The notes under the pieces were generated by a model, which ran no database searches, was not told where the DNA came from, and saw only the letters and a list, made by a program, of their open reading frames with translations. Below, piece after piece: positions 12,901 through 22,965 of a DNA stretch of 64,000 nucleotides. The number at the start of each line of letters is the position of its first letter. The first letter of the stretch is position 1. The stretch comes from Tachypleus tridentatus (Eukaryota > Arthropoda > Merostomata > Xiphosura > Limulidae). The stretch is taken from positions 160,745,310-160,809,309 of the forward strand of contig NC_134837.1 of assembly GCF_004210375.1 (NCBI RefSeq), written 5' to 3'. The position numbers and the translations under genes are program-made.

Positions 12901-15900
12901 TGAAGCACAACGCAACAACGCCATTGGTCGCTTGGAAGCAGGCGAATCTCGATCAGATGTTGCCAGAGCTGTGAATGTTCACCCAAGCACCATCACAAGG
13001 CTATGGAATCGTCACCAACAACATGGATCAACTCGTGACCGTCCACGATCTGGCAGATCTCGTGTGACCGCGCCTGCACAAGATCGCTACATCCGGTTAC
13101 GTCACTTTTTGGGATAGGACCACCACTGCGACGTCTACTGCCTCAACCATACCAAAGCTGCGTAGGATTTCCGATCAGACCGTACGCAACCGTCGACAAG
13201 ATTCTTAGGCCCCATGTGCAACCCATCATGGTGAACGTTAACGACGTTTTTCAACATGACAACGCCCGTCCTCACACAGACCGACTCACCATTGTCTTCT
13301 TGAGACATCACAACATCAACGTTCTTCCCTGGCCCTCCAGATCACCAGATTTAAACCCCATAGAACATCTTTGGGACGAGTTGGCCGACGTCTGCGACGG
13401 CGACAACCTCAACCGCAGACTCTACCTCAGCTTGCAGCAGCTTTGCAGGCTGAGTGGACAGCCATTCCACAGGATGTGATTCGTCATCTCATCGCTTTAA
13501 TGGGCAGGAGATGCCAAGCAGTTATTGATGCTCACGGGGGGCATACTCGTTATTGACGTTGAGTGACGTTAAACTTCAACTAGTGAGCGTGGACTTCACC
13601 TTTGCAGACTTTGGACGTTCAGCAGTGAATGTGCAAAGTTTCACACATGTCATACAGAACTACCCGGAATAAACTTGTTAACAATTTGTCTCAAATTTTG
13701 CCTTTTGCGTTTCTCTTTTTGAAGAGTATATTAGTTTCCAGTATATATTTAGTTTTAGACAACATATAGCATTAACTCAGTATATTACCAAAATTATGCC
13801 TATATTAATTAATAACCTAACATCCACCTGCAACAGCCCGTACAATCCCTTACTCTTTTATACTCTCATACCTAAGACATGTGTCCGGCAACAGTCACAT
13901 TCCAACTCTCCTTTTCTTAACCTGAAGATTACCTAGGAAGGTCAAAACGTTGTTTTCTACTTATCGATAAAAGTGTCAATACCCATACCAGCCGTTCTGA
14001 GATACACGTCTCTATATATGTTACATTTTATTAATAAAGTGACTTCACACTTTCTGATTAAATACGAAAATGTCTATTTTCTTTTCGATGAAAAAGACTG
14101 AATAACCTCTATTATCGTTTAAGTTGAATTATTGGAATATTTCTGTTATGCTGTTCTTGCTAGAGAAGCTACATAGTGTGTCATTTACTCGTGATCAAAC
14201 TTTTGTGTACATTTTTCTGTGTGATGACCTTATTGAACTCCTATATACGCTTAAAAATGTTACGTAAATAAACTAAAAAGGTTTAGGATATGACATTTCG
14301 GTTAACTGCTTAAACGCAGTAAATACTGAGATGTAATATATCACTGTTAGCTTACACTCAGTAAGAGTAAATGTCTCTTGGGTTTTCAAAACGGCATTGT
14401 TTTCAAACACAGTTTCTATACTAACTGTTTCAACTACTAATTGTAAGTTTTCACCCATAACATTAATCAAAACCAATACCCCTGCCAATTGGAAAATCAT
14501 GGCTGCCAAATGCTGAAGACTGGTTAAAGAGAGGGCTCATTGTACAGACTTGTAAAATTTAACAGATGCTAGATTAAGTCCCATTTGACCAAGCCCACGA
14601 AGTAGGAAAGAAAGTGCTATACGGCCACTGAGACAAATCTTAAAGTAACTTTATTTACATACAAACAGAATAACATGTCTTCAGATATGAGTAGACTATA
14701 GACGTTGATAGGTTGATTTTCCCCCTTTTACTCAAGAAAATATAAAATATGAATAAAATCACTTGATATACTTAATCTTGATTATTTTGTTGTATTGAAG
14801 ATAAAATAATGATGTTGTCGTGAATCTGGATTTTGTGATTTATTAAGAGGAGCAAGTGTGCATGAACATTTTGATTGATTATCTCCATTATAAAATCATA
14901 TATTTCCATCCTAATGAACAAGAGTTTTTTTCAGAATAATAAAGCAATGCCCCGCAACATAATACCTGAAAGTGGTTTGAAGGGCTTCACAGTAACTTTA
15001 ATAATTTTATTTGACAAATGAAACTATCAGATCTTAATGCAAATAAGCTTTAAGGAACATATTGCAATGGACTTCAAAACAACAAGACCCCTTTCCTTAT
15101 TTTTGGAGTCCATAATACGCCGAATCCAGACTATTATGTTCGTGAAAAGCGATTCAGCTCAGCTTTGTTTGGTTTTGAGAAAGCGGTTAACCAATGTACG
15201 TTAACATAACTTATTAAAACAGGTTTTTACTACAAACAGTTTAGTACACTAAGATTATAACACTTGATTTCTATTATCACGATAATATAATCTTTATTGA
15301 CCTCAGTTAAACGTTAATTTCGTTATTCAGCACTTAGGGTAAGATCATATTCATCCGATTATTAATGCTTAACCTCTATCTATTATTTACTAGCATAAGA
15401 TTATAGTAGCTATAATTAATGACAAGTTTTTATTCATCTGCCTAGCATTAAGTATCTATTTGTATTATGCTTAATTCAAACTAATATCGTTAAGCTTCTC
15501 GTGAGTTCGCATTGACATAAGACATGAAGTATTCTTACTTTTATTTGAATATTGTAGTAGAAAAAATTAAAGTATTTGTATTTGAGCTCAATGGCATAGA
15601 AGTAGTATTATCTGAATGATTTAGAGAATACTTAATATTATAAGAGAAAATGTGGGATTTTGTACACATCAAATTTATAGTGTCATTTGTAAATCTGCAG
15701 CACGCTAATTTCTACTTTAGTACGGGGAAATAACGTGATATAATATAAAACTTTCCTACTATATCTCTACTGGTCAAATGCCACCTGAATGTTTCAGCAT
15801 CCTCTGCCACAGTTGAACGTTTGTTTAGCACCGGACACAAAAACCCAGACTTGATAGCTGTTGCCTCATTGACAAGGGATCTGAGAGACTAATATTTCCA

Positions 15901-18098
15901 AAGAACAAACACAGATATAATATCTGTATGTCTCGTTTAAGAATATATTATTTATTCTAACACTATTTATTTCAGTTTCTAACAAGGTTGTTTCATGAAA
16001 TAAAAACATTGAAATCTTATCGTATGCTATTTTATCATTACTGTACATTTCCTGAGAATGAATTCGTGAATACATTTCTACGTATTCGTGTTCATATTTG
16101 ATCACTTAGCAGCTTTCCTGTATTCGTAAAGAATATTAAATAATTGTATCTGAGTTCAATTACTGAACATCAGTAATCGCTCCATCACTAACTGACATAA
16201 AATGATTTGTTTTTATTTTTGTTCACTACGAACTTCAGAATGAGTGCCCATTTTTATCACATTAAACCTCTTGCAATTATTTTACACCCAGACTGTGAGT
16301 GTTGATTTTTCAATCTGTTTTTCATATATTTCGTTGACATATTCAACATTTTCCTGTTAGTCTAGAACGAAATATTTGCAGTTTAAATTATATACAAACG
16401 TTTAGAATCGTTAAGTTTATTAAATGTAAGGGATATTTTAATCAGTTCTAATTTATATTCTTGAATAATGTATCACCTTCGTTTCATGAACCACTCAGAG
16501 GGAGGTAGGGTGCTTATATGATTTTAAACCCTCTTCTTTCTTAAAACAGAAAGAAATATATTACTGCAATCAATAAAACATTTGCCGAAAACATGTTACA
16601 TGAAGATGTTACATAAAAGTGCTACTTTGAAGACGTACATCACGAACTACCCATACATAATGTTCTATTTGAAGATCATGTAATACAAGCATAGTATAAC
16701 AAATCATGTAATGCAAGCATAATATAATACATTATGTAATACAAGCATAATGTAACTATATTCTTGTTGAAAAATATAGCTGATACTGACTTATAACGAC
16801 TGTTCGTAATATTTTTACTTTCGTATTTTTTACTATCAGTTTTATGTCATCTTAATAGTTGCTATTAAAATATAAAAAAAATGATAACGTAACAAAGGCA
16901 AGGGAATAATTTTATTATGTACAGGGGAAAATGTTTGGTCTAATAAAGTAAAATTTGATCCTTTCTAGCTTAATATTTTATTTTAGCAAATGTAATATTT
17001 ATTTTTTTATTTTCTTTGTTCAGATATGTTTTTCGTATTTTTTTTAAATCTTCATAAAATTTCGATTTAAAAAAATACCGAAAATTGTCTTCAAGCAATA
17101 ACTAAATCTGAAACGTTATATACTGTCTATTTAGTTTTTCTAACTGACTTGTTTTCAGTCAAATATTTCACTGGCGAAGTAATCTAATGGAGTACTTATA
17201 AAGTACTCTTGCTTAATTTAGTTAATGGTAGAAGAAAAAAGTTAAACAAACAAAGTCCTTTTTAACTTATTTAAAATAACATTTGTTGAATTATACATTA
17301 CTTGATTTACTTGAATGGTCGCTTAAATCAAATACTGAAAAACATTTTATTTCTGTAAACTGGTTACCTTAAAGCCTTATCATTCTCTTTCGAAAAGTAA
17401 AGAAAGAAAGGTATATTTTAAGGAAATGTTGTTTTTGTTATTTTTCTTTATCGAGTATCGATATTTTATAATATTACAACGAAATCTTTATTAAATTCAA
17501 AGTTCTCTATTTTTCATTTTAGATTTTTTATATAGTGTACATCGTAAGTTAATAAGTAATTTGTAAATTATTATTATTTTTATGTATCTAAAATCATAAA
17601 AAGAAATGGAAGTGTGGAAGTAAAGTTTTATTTTGATGTAGAGTTAATCTTAAAAAGGAAAAGAGAAAACAAATGATTTGATTAAAAACACAGTGGAAAG
17701 GTAACTCAATAAGAATACATTTAGAAAAGCTCTGTATTTTTGTTTTCTTACTATTAAACTCATTAACATTTGGTAATGTATCATATATTTGCTTATATGA
17801 AGAAAGATATAATGTTCCAAACGTCATATATATATGTGTGTGTGTGTGTCTGTGTGCGTGTGTTTTTAAGTGGTAGTGATACTAAGTAGATTCATGGTTT
17901 CAGTAAAACCCCGGCTCGATATAACACATAAAAGGATCAGTAAAGATATAGTAATTTTATATAAATATGACACTAATTTTCTGTGTTTTTTATTTCAGGT
18001 TTCTGTTGAGTAAGGTTAATTTTGCACCGTTGGCCAGTGTCGAAACTCTTACTCCGTCTTTGAGGTCATCATTTGCAAGCATAAGCACCGCCATCTAG
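6416..18098 (+). CDS. Two-pass (hairpin) membrane protein, two coding exons, 216 residues
   Basis: The coding sequence joins 6416-6966 to 17999-18098. The start is the first ATG of an exon opening at 6381 after a clean acceptor. Residues 1-38 are polar and basic, helix 1 is about 39-61, a tight YWKK turn follows, helix 2 is about 66-90 and ends in CTYCYG. Then comes a serine/threonine-rich tail, probably cytosolic, with acidic patches. The genomic frame hits a stop right after CGAAG|GTGAGT, a near-ideal splice donor. Using it, the split codon AG|G joins the exon at 17999 in frame for 32 more codons to a TAG. Function is unknown. Hairpin topology with both ends inside is typical of small channel- or phosphoinositide-modulating proteins, but I do not recognise an orthologue. 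It may be distantly related to the gene at 46973. Confidence 0.75.
7250..7500. repeat. Degenerate tandem array, about 62-64 bp unit, four copies
   Basis: Successive units contain CTTCTCATCCTTCGTCAT, CTTCTCATCTTTCGTCATG, CATCTTATCCTTCATCATG and a more diverged fourth. The first two also share GACTAAGGTAAGGT or a close variant. It lies about 280 bp inside the large intron and is C/T-rich on the plus strand. Confidence 0.75.
7501..8610. other. No recognised feature
   Basis: AT-rich intron sequence, nothing recognised. Confidence 0.5.
8614..8740 (+). repeat. SINE-B copy
   Basis: It shows CGCTGGCAGAGCGGTATGTT, CTAGAAACCGGGTTTCAGTA and the tail AGCTATGTGCCTAACTACAA with an A-rich end. Confidence 0.8.
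8850..9270 (-). repeat. Composite interspersed repeat, inverse copy of 1780-2178
   Basis: Read on the minus strand, it has the unclassified unit first (TTACGGTTTCATTCACTTTA) and then the SINE-B part with CGGTTTCAATAGTG. It keeps a short stretch at the junction that the 1780 copy lacks. Confidence 0.65.
9271..10960. other. No recognised feature
   Basis: AT-rich intron sequence, nothing recognised. Confidence 0.5.
10964..11082 (-). repeat. SINE-B copy
   Basis: Reverse complement with AAGCACAAAGCTACACAATG, a diverged B-box (GTATCGAAACG) and the head end CCACTGTGCCACTGGAGG. Confidence 0.8.
11083..11760. other. No recognised feature
   Basis: AT-rich. Short similar blocks near 11410 and 11550 (GCATTGAAAACCAACTGGTC and GCATTGGAAATCAATAGGCT) suggest a very old local duplication. 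Confidence 0.4.
11762..11855 (-). repeat. SINE-B, degraded copy
   Basis: It retains ATAGGTTATCTGTGCTC and CAGACATACCGCTGTGCAAC, with the middle region shortened. Confidence 0.6.
12245..12474 (-). repeat. SINE-A copy with probable target duplication
   Basis: Reverse-complement SINE-A from its T-rich end through CTAGCCGTCCCTAATTTAGC to the B-box-like GGGATTCAAACCCGCGAC. The flanks CGGATGAGCGATTG (before) and CAGATGAGCGAACGATTG (after) look like a diverged target-site duplication. The outer part of the tRNA-like head is missing. Confidence 0.85.
12578..13728 (+). mobile_element. Tc1-like DNA transposon, internally deleted, intact ends
   Basis: The element is bounded by TA target duplications (12576-12577 and 13729-13730) and inverted ends of about 30 bp beginning TACTCTTCAAAAA and carrying AGAAACGCAAAAGG. 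Near 12826 a TATAAAAG box precedes the transposase. The N-terminal part encodes a helix-turn-helix (SRSDVARAVNVHPSTITRLW) and a GRPR-like basic linker. The C-terminal part encodes FQHDNARPHT and WPSRSPDLNPIEHLWDEL, holding the second aspartate and the glutamate of the DD34E site. The segment with the first catalytic aspartate is missing: ISDQTVRNR is followed directly by the ILRPHVQP region in another frame, so no active transposase can be made. Length is 1151 bp. Confidence 0.95.
13918..13952 (+). repeat. Hammerhead-like motif of Penelope-type repeat
   Basis: CTGAAGA (the hammerhead CUGANGA box) is followed by the potential stem ACC...GGT and CAAAACG, one base off the GAAAC core. The flanking text resembles repeats that I associate with Penelope-like elements. 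A decayed relic at best. Confidence 0.35.
13953..14330. other. No recognised feature
   Basis: AT-rich. The first part may continue the repeat carrying the hammerhead-like motif. Confidence 0.4.
14333..14650 (-). pseudogene. Unidentified coding-like stretch
   Basis: The minus strand shows a long, nearly continuous frame with one in-frame stop. Peptides include LLRGLGQMGLNLASVKFY and LVVETVSIETVFENNAVLK, and the frame ends near a GTAAGC donor-like site at about 14352. An acceptor-like TTCAG precedes the second part. I do not recognise the family. It could be an old exon pair, a gene relic or part of an unclassified transposon. Confidence 0.2.
14660..15770. other. No recognised feature
   Basis: AT-rich intron sequence, nothing recognised. 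Confidence 0.5.
15795..15890 (+). mobile_element. hAT-family transposase fragment (C-terminal dimerisation region)
   Basis: The plus strand reads VSASSATVERLFSTG and then about 15 more codons before a stop. SAxxxxVERxFS is the signature of the hAT C-terminal dimerisation domain. Nothing else of the element is recognisable nearby. Confidence 0.5.
15900..17825. other. Mostly unrecognised intron sequence
   Basis: AT-rich. Apart from the small repeat at 16672-16752, nothing is recognised. Confidence 0.5.
16672..16752. repeat. Three-copy tandem repeat, 28-30 bp unit
   Basis: Three consecutive units of the type ATCATGTAATACAAGCATA followed by a TATAACA-like end differ by a few bases each. Confidence 0.75.
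17826..17866. repeat. AT/TG dinucleotide microsatellite
   Basis: Alternating AT steps run into a (GT)n tract with a few interruptions. Confidence 0.85.
17999..18098 (+). other. Terminal coding exon of the two-pass membrane protein gene
   Basis: The acceptor TTTTTTATTTCAG ends at 17998. The first base completes the codon left open at 6966. The frame then reads 32 codons with serine- and threonine-rich sequence, including LLSKVNFAPLASVETLTPSL, to TAG at 18096-18098. Base composition is visibly richer in G+C than the flanks. The KVNF motif recurs near the C-terminus of the protein at 46973-47545, which supports the exon. Confidence 0.65.
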
Positions 18099-18265
18099 TG
18101 TGTAACAAACAAACCCTTCGTTACTTTTACTCCTCGTCTAAATTATTTTGTAAAAGTATTATTGTTGTGTTTATCGATAGAATGGTAATTATATCTGTTG
18201 TGGTTTACATATGATGATGAAGTTAAGGAAGTTACGTTTAAGTCCAGGCAAATACGACTAAACAA

Positions 18266-18372
18266 CAACCTCATGGTATCTGAGCATTATGCTTGAGGAC
18301 TTAAAAAACTAAAACTAGGGGTTTGATCCCTACTGTGGACGGCTCAGATGGCTTACCGTGCATATTCGAGTT
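18266..18372 (+). repeat. Degraded SINE-B-like element
   Basis: AGGGGTTTGATCCCTACTGT resembles the B-box region and GACGGCTCAGATGGCTTACC the shared tail. Confidence 0.4.
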
Positions 18373-18376
18373 TAAT

Positions 18377-18382
18377 AATAAA
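18377..18382 (+). promoter_or_regulatory. Candidate poly(A) signal AATAAA
   Basis: First AATAAA downstream of the TAG at 18098, giving a 3' untranslated region of about 300 bp. Position is the only support. Confidence 0.35.
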
Positions 18383-18399
18383 GACACAACAGTTGTCGA

Positions 18400-19420
18400 A
18401 ACTTATGTATACTTAATCACCTCTATTTACCTTCACAGTATGCAGTGCTGTAATATTTATTTCTTTTTATTCGAAAAGAACTATTTCAAGGAACCATTTT
18501 GAAGGAGAAGATTAGCTCGAAATACAGGCTGAAGAATAATCATTGAGCGTCCTCTTTGTTAACCTGAAGAAATATTACTCTATAAATAAGGTAATAACTT
18601 ATTCAAACATATTGTTCACCCTTTTTACAAAACCGTACCCGTAATTGTTAATTCTAATTAAAACAAGTCATATAAAAAGAAAGTTTAAAAGTATAATTTA
18701 ATGGTAAAATATAGCAACTACCTTTCAAATAGAGGAGTGATGGTTTTGTAACATTATAGATTGGTGTGTTCTCTTGTCTTAATATCACCAAAGTTATGGA
18801 AAGTTTAACAAAATGATACGATATATAATTTGCTTTAGCTATCTCTTTATTGTGGTGATATTTTTAGTTTTGCAAAGTATTTTCTTGTAACTTAATATTA
18901 TTATTACACTTTTATGGGATTACATTGTACACTGTTAAATGTTTCGCTACTATTTGGTAGTTAAATGATAAAAATACACATATGTGATGTGTTAAAACTA
19001 TACTGCTCGTACGTAGACTGGATTTCAAGTAGCGTGCACTGTCCAAATACGATAGTTTTATATTTAAATGATAGAATGTATGATATGGTATGGCTATTTA
19101 AGAATATTCTTAATATTATATCTTATCACAAGGAGAACATGTTTTAACATCATCTGGCCATTATATGACAGATAGAGAACAAGGATTCACAACTTCATAT
19201 ATATTACATATAATATAGTATATAAAACATTGTACAAATTAAATTCATTACTTGCTAGAAATTAATTAATAGATCTCAGTATGTAGTTTTGAACGAAATA
19301 TAAATTGTTTTATCCCTTAATTAGATCGAGTTCGATTTAAACAAAGCCGTTTATCTCTAATATATGATTTTTATGTTGGATTGATACAACAGGTTAGCTG
19401 TGAGACTCAACCTCTTATTG
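18400..19420. other. No recognised feature
   Basis: AT-rich intergenic sequence, nothing recognised. Confidence 0.5.
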
Positions 19421-19421
19421 T

Positions 19422-19530
19422 TGTTTTAAGCTACATAATGGACTGTCTGCTTTCTGTGTATAGTGGATCATCGAACCTCAGAATGTGCACTGTAAGCTCG
19501 TAAACTTACCTTTGACACACTGAGAGATGA
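19422..19530 (-). repeat. SINE-B-like, degraded copy
   Basis: It retains AAGCTACATAATGGACTGTC and an ACTTACCTTTGACACACTGA head remnant. Confidence 0.5.
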
Positions 19531-19573
19531 GACTTGAAATATGCCTAGTTCATTGTTCAATAAATTCGTTTCA

Positions 19574-19873
19574 TTTGGGCCAAGGGTTGCTTAGAGGTTA
19601 ATGGGCTAGATTATGTACCTGCGTGTCCATTGTTTTTATCTCGTTACCACATGAACATACACATAAATATCGCGTTCCGCGCTTTCAGACCGTGGGTACG
19701 TGATAAGTTTGTCTTTCAAATTCTAGTATGTGTTTATGTAAATGTAACCCAAGAATTTACAGTGGGTGGTGTTGATTAAGTGTCATTTCTCCAAACAATT
19801 AGATCGAGACTAGGGACGACTAGCACAGACAGCCCTTGAATAACTTTGCATAAATGGAAACAAAAACAGACAT
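19574..19873 (+). repeat. SINE-D (distinct tRNA-like head, shared tail)
   Basis: The head begins GGGCCAAGGGTTGCTTAGAG, followed by a body with CGCGTTCCGCGCTTTCAGAC and AGTGGGTGGTGTTGATTAAG. The end AGGGACGACTAGCACAGACA then GCCCTTGAATAACTTTGC is the same tail as in SINE-A. Only one copy lies in the window. Confidence 0.7.
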
Positions 19874-19874
19874 A

Positions 19875-20950
19875 AAATCATCCTATTAGAATTTTAATTT
19901 TAGTATTGTTTTATTATATTTAAAAATATATGTGTACGGATTAACGTACGGTTTAATCAGTGAGATAGACTTCAGTTTGCTATCGCCGAACGAAACTGTT
20001 TATCGGTTTCAAATAAAGCCAAGGCTTAACTTCATTTTAGCGGACAAAACCGATTAGCGATACGACTTGAGATATATAAACAATTTAATTTCAGAAGTGC
20101 AAGTAGTTTACGTCAACATTTTATATCATATCATTAGAGAAACTGGCTTGCTGTTAGACTTAATCTATACTTAGCCTGACACGATTCGTTTGATTTCAGT
20201 AAATGTAAATATTTTATAATTGATTTACATTTGGCTAGTTTAAATAAACGAAACGAATTAGTGGTAAGAGATGGACGTTACCACGTACAAGTAGTTATCT
20301 GTGTGGCTTAAATTATATGACGTATACCTCATATATCAAGTAAATGTAAATAGTTAGCAGTAGGATTTCATTGCTGTTACGACTGGTTTTTAGAAGTTGA
20401 ATAATACATGGTTATTATTTCCAAAATTTTCTCGAATCAAAATATTTAAATCAAATAACCATTATTAAACTATTCAGTGATATTTTAAAATATTTTTATT
20501 GCCTAATTATTTATGTTTAATGACTGATATGATAACGTATGTTCTTATTCGTTAAAAACGCTCATGTACGAACAAATACCTAAACTTTATAGAAATACTT
20601 TTGTATGTCAGTAAATCTGTATTTTTGTGCAAAGTTCTTTCTGTAAACATAGCTTTGTATGATAAACCCTATTTACAGTCTATCCATACATAATTTTCGT
20701 ATGATGAAAATAATAAAATCATGTGCATTGAACTGACTTCCGTGTGACTTGCTACGTAATAGATAATTTTGTAATGATGTCCTGATGCTGTAGACTTCGC
20801 GATCGAATATACTAAGTAACATAAATCATGTGGAAAAATCAAATAAAACAAAGTATGCCAAATAAGTTGCAGCCTTCAAGCAACCTCTTATAAAAATTCA
20901 TACATGCTGACTAGATCCTACCACAGTAGGTTCTGAAGTATATATAACAT
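19875..20950. other. No recognised feature
   Basis: AT-rich, nothing recognised. Confidence 0.5.
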
Positions 20951-20954
20951 TTTA

Positions 20955-21650
20955 AGCAAGTTTGATATTGACTGGTTTGTATCAAAACTGATTGCGAAAC
21001 ATACAATGTTTTGACAGTCTTCATACCAGCGAAAACATGCAAAAACTGATCAAGTGGTGTGCAACTTTTAAAGTAGTTTTGGTGCTGGTTATATTATACG
21101 AAATCTGATTATGTGGTATACCACTTTTTGAGAGTCTTTGTATTGGCTGTATCGTACTAAAACTGATTATGTAGTAGCCTGGCATGGCTAAGCGCGTAAG
21201 GCGTGCGACTCGTAATCCGAGGGTCGCGGGTTCGCGCCCGCGTCGTGCTAAAGATGCTCGCCCTCCCAACCGTGGGGGTGTATAATGTGACGGTCAATCC
21301 CACTAGTCGTTGGTAAAAGAGTAGCCCAAGAGTTGGCGGTGGGTGGTGATGACTAGCTGCCTTCCCTCTAGTCTTACACTGCTAAATTAGGGACGGCTAG
21401 CACAGATAGCCCTCGAGTAGCTTTGTGCGAAATTCCAAAAACAAAGAGTATTTACGTTTTTGACAAAGTATTCATAGTGGCTGGATCATATTAAAACTGA
21501 TTGCGATGTATACATCTTAACGAACTCTTTATACTGAGTGTATTGTACTAAAGATGTTTAGGTAGTTAACAACATTATGAGCTAATTTCACGTTAACTTG
21601 ATTGTACGAAAGCTGATTATGAATTATATTATTCATGACTTCTGATAACC
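20955..21650. repeat. Degenerate tandem array, about 60 bp unit, split by a SINE-A
   Basis: About seven units carry variants of TACTAAAACTGATTATGTAG followed by a TTTTGAGAGTCTTTATACTG-like block and a GGCTGTA-like end. Four units precede and about three follow the SINE at 21177-21445. Confidence 0.75.
21177..21445 (+). repeat. SINE-A, near full length
   Basis: It starts GCCTGGCATGGCTAAGCGCG, has a B-box-like GGGTCGCGGGTTCGCGCCCG, the body AGTTGGCGGTGGGTGGTGAT and the tail CTTTGTGCGAAATTCCAAAA. It is the best-preserved plus-strand copy with a complete head. Confidence 0.9.
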
Positions 21651-21654
21651 AGTT

Positions 21655-21995
21655 GTGTGCCATATTTTTATTTTCCACAAGAACATTTCGTTACAGAGTC
21701 GAAATATTCCTCTCCTTCCAACTCTTTTCGCATAAAAAAATGCATCAAAAGTAATGTTCCTGAAACTTTTATGGATTGATCAATTTCTTCACAAACTAAA
21801 AATAATTTCTCAAGGAATCATTTCTTCTGAAATTATCTTTTCTATACGAGTACTAGATATTTCTTAAGTAGCTCTACGTTCTCTTCAAAGCATTTCCTTT
21901 TGTTATCACAAGCCAGTGCTGCACACACACTGAAGTAATGAGATAAAATATTTTAAAAAATTTTCTTAATGCAGTTATGGAACCTTTACTAACTT
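21655..21995. other. No recognised feature
   Basis: AT-rich, nothing recognised. Confidence 0.5.
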
Positions 21996-22000
21996 CATGG

Positions 22001-22243
22001 GGCCGGCATGACCAGGTGTTCAAGGCACTCGACTCGTAATCTGAGGGATCGTGGGTTCGAATCCCCGTCGCACCAAACATATTTGCCCTTCAGCAGCGAG
22101 GGCGTTATAATGTTTTGGTCAATCCCACTATTCATTGGTAAAAAAAGTAGTCCAAGAGTTGGAGGTGAGTGGTGATGACTAGCTGCCTTCTTTGTAGTCT
22201 TACGCTGTTAAATTAGGGATGGCTAGCGCCGAAAGTCCTCGTG
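22001..22243 (+). repeat. SINE-A, tail truncated
   Basis: The head is GGCCGGCATGACCAGGTGTT and the B-box-like block GTGGGTTCGAATCCCC. It breaks off after GGCTAGCGCC and GAAAGTCCTCGTG, directly followed by the LINE fragment. Confidence 0.85.
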
Positions 22244-22249
22244 AAATAG

Positions 22250-22965
22250 GAAGTTGTTCTAACTAGACTACGCATTGGCCACAGTCTTTTAACTCATCGT
22301 TTTTTTTTTTCTGGAACTGATGCACCAATGTGTAGTTTGTGTAACACTCAGATCATAATAAGCCAAATTTTACTTTCTTGTCATCGTTACAATTCACAAC
22401 GACGGCGCCATTTTAAGCATTTTCTGTCCCAAGGTTTGTCCATAACGTTAGACAGTGTTTTTGGTGATGGTGACAATGTCCACCTTGTTAATGTTTTTAG
22501 TTTTTATAAAGGTCATTAATCTTTTTAATGCCATTTAAGTTTTTTAATTTATACATTACACCTTTTCAATGTGGCTCCCTTTTAAAAATCACAGTTCATC
22601 ATGTTCAATTTGAAATTAGAAACTGGCTGTAACATTAAGTAACTAGAAACCACGACTGGAAAGGCCAACTTCAGGTGACTGATGGTGGTTTTTGTACTTA
22701 CCTGTTAGTCTTCCCGGCGAGTTGTCATTATTATAGTCACGCTACAGAAAGTCCTTTACAACTTGAATTACTGTAGTTTTTCGCTTGACGTTGTAGACTA
22801 GATGTAAACATTGATTTTATGCTTATTTTTAATTATGTTTTGTTTAACCTTAATTTCCTTTTATGAATTTTACTGAAGTTACTTTTACCTTTATACCGGA
22901 CGTTTGGCGCAGATAACCTAGCTGCTTTGTGCCACACAACAATATATCAACCAACCAACCAACGT
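22250..22965 (+). mobile_element. 5'-truncated LINE (I/Jockey-like), last 89 codons plus 3' UTR
   Basis: An uninterrupted frame at 22250-22519 encodes the C-terminal end of a non-LTR retrotransposon ORF2. It starts EVVLTRLRIGHSLLTHR, then a cysteine-histidine cluster CSLCNTQIIISQILLSCHRY, typical of the post-reverse-transcriptase end of I/Jockey/R1-type LINEs. The 3' UTR runs about 440 bp and ends GACGTTTGGCGCAGATAACC then TAGCTGCTTTGTGCC. That end matches the tail shared by the SINE families here. The open frame suggests a fairly young insertion. The 5' truncation abuts a truncated SINE-A, and more of the LINE is not seen in the window. Confidence 0.8.

Noticed and set aside
12638-12924. Minus-strand open frames of 79-90 codons, repeated at 41775-42061
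   Set aside because: They are antisense to the Tc1-like element's leader and N-terminal region. Their recurrence only reflects the two transposon copies.
21177-21250. tRNA gene suggested by A-box and B-box-like sequence
   Set aside because: It is the head of SINE-A: no complete cloverleaf is visible, and the same sequence recurs in many copies with a SINE body.
20955-21650. CRISPR-like regularly spaced repeats
   Set aside because: Units are contiguous and diverged with no unique spacers, and the context is a eukaryotic genome.
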